A stretch of 64,000 nt of DNA. It comes from Hormiphora californensis (lineage: Eukaryota; Ctenophora; Tentaculata; Cydippida; Pleurobrachiidae). Positions 60,101-64,000 of this stretch are shown in pieces. The notes beneath the pieces are model-generated. The model made no database searches and was not told where the DNA came from. It saw only the letters and a list, made by a program, of their open reading frames with translations. Position 1 is the stretch's first letter, and each line of letters begins with the position of its first letter. The position numbers were made by a program, and so were the translations under genes. The stretch lies in assembly GCA_020137815.1 (NCBI GenBank), contig CM035350.1, positions 4,942,541 through 5,006,540 on the forward strand, given 5' to 3'.

Positions 60101-61315
60101 GAAATATGGCGAGAGGGGATGGGTGAAAGTAGAAAGTTTAGCAATTCAGCCAATTTCTAACAACTCTCCTAAACCCCACTAGACACTGTCTGGTACTACA
60201 AGGACGGATACAAGACTAGCGGAGACATTGGATTCGGAACCACCAGCTACACCTCTAAGGACAAGGCTATGTACTGGTGTGTGCGTAACCCCATCTGTAA
60301 CTCGGTTCACTACACAAAAAAGAAGTATCATTTGAGAAGTGGAACCAAGGTTACCGAGGCTGAAAACGACAAGGCCTGGACATACGGAAGTAAGTGTAAT
60401 TAGAACTAGAAATGAATTTATTAAGTAGTTGATGAATTTAATAGGGTTAGCACTTGATGAATTTATTCAACAGATCAATTAGTTGAATCATGGGACTGAT
60501 ATCAAGCCACTAATACTCGATGTTTCAGCTTCCAAGGTTGATTTCACAAAGGTTGCACTGCCTGTTGCGGGAGGAATGTGGAACCCCCGCCCTGGATATA
60601 AACTGGGTAGCAAACTTGAGAAGAAGAAGACCTACAAGACACTACCCTTGGCTGCCAAGGCCTGTTTGGCTAACCCCAAGTGTTCTGGAATCATGTATAC
60701 TACCAAGACCAAAACATACACCATTCATGGGTCTGACCAGGTCTCTTCTGGAAAGGGTAGGTGATCACATTAAATCGGCAAACTACTCAGTCGAATCATT
60801 TGCCAATATTATGAGAATCGATTAAACTATGTAAATAAAATTAACCCATGGTCTTAATCTCAGGATACATTGCATACCCTAAGAAGTACGTCTGTGACGG
60901 AGCCTGTAAGGTGACAAAGAAGGGTAAGGTTCTTTCCATCGACCTCAAGTACTGCTTCAAGGTTCACAGGATGGAGATCTCCAACAAGGCAAATTGCTGC
61001 TCCAAGAATACCGGCAAAGTTGTTGTAAGTAAAAATACCCTGCAGAAAATAACACCACAGTCCACAAACCTAAAATACATCACCCCTACACTGCAGTCGT
61101 TATTAACGGGAAATATTAAAAACAAATTCTCACCTCAGATCAAGAATGGTTCCAAGACGTGTGCCAGTCTCACCATGAACGGCAAGACCTCCGCCATGAA
61201 GTTGGATTGTGCGAGTGGAGCCGTGGGTACGAAGATCACCATGACCTTCGCTAACATCGGGGATATCAACCTCGTCGGTCTTGGTCTCGTCGTTGAGGGT
61301 TCGGATGCATGCTAA
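41453..61315 (+). CDS. Gene A: giant secreted (GGP)n-tectonin-Cys-pair module protein
   Basis: Thirty-two exons. Starts-ends: 41453-41912, 41967-42092, 42192-43470, 43553-43829, 43978-44085, 44219-44473, 44539-44888, 45054-45333, 45492-45599, 45710-45853, 45988-46318, 46427-46563, 46898-47031, 47149-47275, 47351-47615, 47784-47948, 48192-48885, 48985-49127, 49211-51815, 51942-52098, 52334-52458, 52542-53936, 54029-55154, 55226-55485, 55554-57863, 57947-58119, 58251-59204, 59297-60027, 60183-60389, 60529-60756, 60864-61024, 61139-61315. Order: signal peptide ([16 protein letters not shown]), Gly-Pro leader, tectonin propeller 1 with a (GGP)n insert, module 1, propeller 2, module 2, then about 53 modules colinear with gene B, then the shared eight-Cys end. 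Borders follow GT-AG and are supported by alignment to gene B. Four one- or two-base breaks (about 43055, 47614, 48746, 58588) look like sequence errors. An extracellular structural or adhesive role is inferred. Confidence 0.88.
41500..41912 (+). other. Gly-Gly-Pro leader of gene A
   Basis: After the signal peptide, exon 1 encodes about 138 residues of GGPGGPGG, then DDGPGG, then repeats of [12 protein letters not shown]. Gly occurs at every third position over long runs, with Lys added in the second half. This is compatible with polyglycine/polyproline-II or collagen-like packing. Typical collagen Y-position diversity is absent. Confidence 0.85.
41967..43785 (+). other. Tectonin propeller 1 of gene A, six blades split by an insert
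   Basis: Blade motifs of the form W-x2-[VIL]-x-G-x-L/A ... V-W-G-V-N-x3-x-I-[YFW] are readable six times: [26 protein letters not shown] (exon 2); [42 protein letters not shown] and [21 protein letters not shown] (exon 3); [21 protein letters not shown] and [21 protein letters not shown] (exon 4). Tectonin repeats form six-bladed beta-propellers in tachylectin-1, fish-egg lectins and TECPR proteins, and bind sugars or bacterial glycans. Blade 1 is separated from blade 2 by about 310 residues of (GGP)n. Confidence 0.88.
42192..43125 (+). repeat. (GGP)n-coding minisatellite inserted between tectonin blades 1 and 2
   Basis: About 930 bp of GC-rich tandem repeats (GGAGGTCCCGGTGGTCCT) encode [12 protein letters not shown] alternating with Lys-rich [12 protein letters not shown] and PPRGG blocks. 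Around 43041-43062 two extra bases (GGATGGTCCC in place of GGTGGTCC) break the frame; the downstream frame reaches [13 protein letters not shown] and is clearly the coding one. Long ORFs on the minus strand and in the +1-shifted frame here are by-products of the repeat. Confidence 0.9.
44339..45280 (+). other. Tectonin propeller 2 of gene A, six blades
   Basis: Exons 6-8 encode six blades in the same order as propeller 1: [112 protein letters not shown] and [24 protein letters not shown]. Blade-for-blade similarity to propeller 1 shows an internal duplication of a propeller-module cassette. The blade 1-2 junction has only an intron (44474-44538) where propeller 1 carries the (GGP)n insert. 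Each propeller is followed by one module ([28 protein letters not shown]). Confidence 0.88.
45434..45495 (+). repeat. 31-bp exact tandem duplication spanning a splice acceptor
   Basis: CATCTAACGAATTATCATTT with the following TTCTACAGTAAC occurs twice head-to-tail (45434-45464 and 45465-45495). Each copy carries a TTCTACAG acceptor for gene A exon 9. Use of the upstream AG would add 31 bases and shift the frame. Confidence 0.85.
46566..46870 (+). repeat. Tandem repeats filling gene A intron 12
   Basis: A unit of about 110 bp (ACTAGTTTACAGCCAGAGTT ... CACTCCGTCCCTGATCAGAC ... CACAATATGCTG) is present about 2.5 times. The final copy is degraded. Gene B has no intron at the corresponding position. 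Confidence 0.75.
48081..48142. repeat. (CT)n microsatellite in gene A intron 16
   Basis: About 30 uninterrupted CT dinucleotides lie 50 bp upstream of the exon 17 acceptor. This is another intron absent from gene B. Confidence 0.95.
60864..61315 (+). other. Eight-cysteine C-terminal domain of gene A (shared with gene B)
   Basis: The last two exons encode about 112 residues unlike the modules: [37 protein letters not shown], then [35 protein letters not shown] and a terminal SDAC. Gene B ends at 22537-22011 with the same eight Cys positions and spacing, including the CC pair and the final Cys. I do not recognise the fold; the beta-rich second half could be a sandwich. AATAAA follows the stop at 61319-61324. 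Confidence 0.75.
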
Positions 61316-61318
61316 AAA

Positions 61319-61324
61319 AATAAA
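61319..61324 (+). promoter_or_regulatory. Polyadenylation signal of gene A
   Basis: AATAAA lies 4 bases after the TAA stop (61313-61315). Its closeness to the stop is unusual but possible. Confidence 0.45.
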
Positions 61325-61586
61325 CAGATAAATGTTTAGCGTTCGTCAAATTGTATAAATTGGAAGTAGTATTTTGTTATCTGCTGTGCGGAATACAATG
61401 TACATTTTAGCTTTCTGTGAAAGTAAATGTTGTATGATCTACTAACTACTTTTCTATTAAACTGACTTTATCCGTTCTAACAACAAATCAATCGCAAAGC
61501 CAGAAGATAAGTTTTCTCGCGACGCTTGATTTCACGATTGGATTTGGGATTCAAACGCGTGACACGTGTGACTATGCAGACCAAGA

Positions 61587-61702
61587 GCTTTGACGTGTTC
61601 CTCGTCTATCTGTCAGCTCTCACACCGGGCCGAAGGCCAGGTGTGAGCTTACGCGAGCCCGAAGGCGCTTAAAGTGCCGAACAGACAGACTGTGTAGCAT
61701 GG
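61587..61702. repeat. Dispersed repeat, long version, downstream of gene A
   Basis: It shares its outer parts (TTTGACGTGTTCCT, CTGTCAGCTCTCACACCG, TGCCGAACAGACAGACTG, GTAGCA) with 40934-41000. The interior carries about 47 bp of extra sequence containing CTCACACC and its complement GGTGTGAG around CCGAAGGCC. Confidence 0.75.
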
Positions 61703-61749
61703 CAACGAGAGCTCGGAAAAAGTTCAAAACGGTTAGTTAGTCCTGGCTC

Positions 61750-61813
61750 ACATCTAAAATTGGCATACGTTGCAGGCCCCTGAGGGGGGCTGCAGCGCAT
61801 TCCAACATCTACA
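61750..61813. mobile_element. Copy 3 of the tiny inverted-repeat mobile element
   Basis: The core 61760-61803 is only 44 bp: TTGGCATACGTTGCAGGCCC joined almost directly to GGGGCTGCAGCGCATTCCA. Flanks ACATCTAAAA and ACATCTACAT match at 8 of 10 positions, consistent with an aged 10-bp target-site duplication. Confidence 0.65.
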
Positions 61814-62465
61814 TGAACAGGATCGGACAGAATAAGAGCGGAGATGATGCAGGTGGCCGTAGGACGCTGTAAAGTTTAAAAAGCTTAGCAGTACCCGCGC
61901 GGCGCGAAAACTCGATATGCGCGCATCGGAATCGAAAAAAAATTTGCGATGGCCATTTTTTAAAACTTTAAAAATCCCAGATTTAAAAAAGTTGTGGGAA
62001 ATTTCGCTTTTGCAGTTTGCTTTAGCAATTTATTTGAAAAGCGCTGCCTTATCCCGCGCTGCGCGTTTGCCAAGCAATTTATACGCTGGCGCCCAGCTCC
62101 GTCTCTGCTTTCAACATCATTCACAAGATTTGTCTGTTCTATTTTTGGTTCTCAAAACTCTCACGAAAAAACCGTACACTGCTACCGGACGGCGGGCATG
62201 CCCCCTGTGCAGTAGGGGGTGCTATTTGGGGGAAATTTTTTTTTTGCAACAGATATCCCAAAAGTTAAGACGGATTCTGTAGAGTAGACCCTAATTAGCA
62301 AGTGTACGAAAGGGGAAGTCTAGATCTTTGTGATCTCTGTGTTCAGGGGGTTTTTGTAGATAAGAAAAAGTTTAGAACTTATCCCCTAAAAACGACTGTT
62401 CCCGATATCTTAGAGCTCTAAAACTTTGCAGATCGGCTTTATATGATAAAATACAAAGTTGGTAA
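61814..62465. other. Non-coding right-hand spacer
   Basis: No exon is recognised. A 121-codon open frame at 61917-62282 has no domain, signal or splice context that I can support. Confidence 0.45.
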
Positions 62466-63665
62466 AAATTTCAGACCTTTAGCTCAAAATTCATTTTCAT
62501 GACCGGAATGAACTTTGTTCATTCTCTCAATCAGGAGTCCATTTGACTTCAGAATTTTATTAGAAATGTTGGCAATCGATTATCTGCAAAATGCGACCAA
62601 CGAGAGCCAAAACGGACCACCACAAGACACGCGGTGATCTGATCTCCAAAGTCGGTTAGGACATTCATAATCCTTGCTAAATATGACCTAGTTTTTGCAC
62701 GGTTGCCGACATCGGATAGGTCTAAAATTTAGCACAGTGGCTCTAAACAATGTGTAGATGAGATTAGCAAAGTTTCAGGCTTAAAGCTCAAAATTCATTT
62801 TTATGACTGGAATGAACTTCGTTCATTCTCTCAATCAGGAGGTCATTTGACTCCAGAATTTCAATAAATGTGTTTGGCAATCAATAAACTGCCAAATGGG
62901 ATCGGATCACATTGGAGAATCTGACCCAGCACCCGATGGATCAGATCACATTATAGAAATATGGTCCACCAGCCCATGGATCAGATCACATTATAAGGAT
63001 CTGGTCCACCACCCATGGATCAGATCACATTTTAGGGATCTGGTCCACCAAACCATGGATCAGATCACATAACAGGGATGTTATCCACCACCCATGGATC
63101 AGATCACATAACAGGTATCTTATCCAACACCCCATGGATCAGATCAAATTAAAGGGATCTGATCTACCACCCATGGAATCAGATCACATTATAGATATCT
63201 GATCCACCCACCCCATGGATCAGATCATATTATAGGGATCTGGTCACCAACCCATGGATCAGATCACATAACAGGGATCTTATCCATCACCCCATGGATC
63301 AGATCACATTTTAGGGATCTGGTCCGCCAACCCATGGATCAGATCACATTATAAGGATCTGGTCCACCACCATGGATCAGATCACATTTTAGGGATCTGG
63401 TAGATGAGATTAGCAAAGTTTCAGGGCTTAAGCTCAAATTCATTTTTATGACTGGAATGAACTTTGTTAATTCTCTCAATCAGGAGGTCATTTGACTTCA
63501 GAATTTCAATAAATGTGTTTGGCAATCAATAAACTGCCAAATGGATCGGATCACATTGGAGAATCTGACCCGGCACCCGATGGATCAGATCACATTATAG
63601 AAATCTGGTCCACCACCCATGGATCAGATCACATTTTAGGGAATCTGGTTCCACCAATCCATGGC
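62466..63665. repeat. Tandem array, 40-bp ATGGATCAGATCACAT unit, plus a larger duplicated block
   Basis: CCCATGGATCAGATCACATT followed by ATAGGGATCTGGTCCACCA recurs about 15 times between 62896 and 63662. A non-array block of about 145 bp (GCTCAAAATTCATTTTTATG, then CTCTCAATCAGGAGGTCATT) occurs at 62466-62593 (diverged), 62757-62900 and 63401-63544, each of the last two followed by array units. The whole is therefore a higher-order repeat of about 640 bp. Confidence 0.85.
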
Positions 63666-64000
63666 TGCACAGTGTGCAGCCGTGAGGTCTGACTCATATC
63701 ACTGAGTCATGGGTGGTGCGAGCTTTTTGAACCTCACCTTGCATCACAAAAAGAACATGGAACTGCACAATGGAAATTTAATGGCCAAAGAACATGGACT
63801 ACATGGGTAATCGGATGAAAATTCAGCCGGTACCCTGATCAAAGTAGCAAAGCTCAGACATGATTATTGATAATATGGCCAGAGGCCTACATCTGAGAAA
63901 GTATTAAAAATTAATACATACTAGTGACTTTCTCTCGGTGATAAATCGAATCCCCTATATAGTTGGAATTCTGGAAAACTGTCGATGATGCATTATTCAA

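Noticed and set aside
22011-61315. Naming the modules PAN, WSC or another Pfam family outright
   Set aside because: Only two Cys per module and no diagnostic extra disulfides. Resemblance to PAN/apple is noted but cannot be proven by eye.
61917-62282. 121-codon plus-strand ORF right of gene A
   Set aside because: No recognisable domain, no splice sites, AT-rich non-coding composition.

Overview
This is eukaryotic (metazoan) DNA: split genes with GT-AG introns, microsatellites and small non-autonomous repeats, and no operons or ribosome-binding sites. An innexin, two CFAP141-like axonemal proteins, ANKIB1 and TTC22 homologues, a poly-saposin and a Mu-class GST indicate an invertebrate animal with motile cilia. 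The innexin and the lineage-specific secreted proteins suggest a ctenophore, but that is inference and cannot be settled from this window alone.

Layout, left to right. 0.2-2.2 kb (-): 5' part of an ANKIB1-type E3 ligase gene, running off the left edge. 2.8-6.3 kb (-): a CFAP141-like gene, an innexin with broken frame, and a second CFAP141-like gene. 8.0-11.6 kb (-): a secreted poly-saposin. 12.3-13.3 kb: a 1-kb fold-back inverted repeat. 13.6-16.7 kb (-): a TTC22-like TPR protein. 16.7-21.9 kb: gene-poor, low-complexity and repetitive sequence.

22-61 kb is the core of the window. Two giant secreted-protein genes are transcribed away from each other: gene B (22011-37010, minus, 15 exons, about 4,400 codons) and gene A (41453-61315, plus, 32 exons, about 5,300 codons). 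Each carries about 55 copies of a 70-85-residue, Lys/Tyr/Ser/Thr-rich module centred on C-x5-C-x-G-[VIF]-[TSNV], reminiscent of a minimal PAN/apple fold. Both end in the same eight-cysteine C-terminal domain. The modules are colinear one-to-one, so the array existed before the gene duplicated. The N-termini differ. A has a (Gly-Gly-Pro)n leader and two complete six-blade tectonin propellers, the first with a long (GGP)n insert. B has a His-rich start and a Gly/Ser/Lys linker. A intronless GST gene lies between their 5' ends.

I read A and B as a paired structural or adhesive secretion (glue, mucus, egg coat or capture-cell material). The architecture and the tandem inverted duplication are seen directly; the role is inference. 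Many one-base frame breaks, mostly in B where A and B are nearly identical, look more like assembly or polishing errors than decay. The right end (61.3-64 kb) is non-coding, with a tiny mobile element and a 40-bp-unit tandem array.
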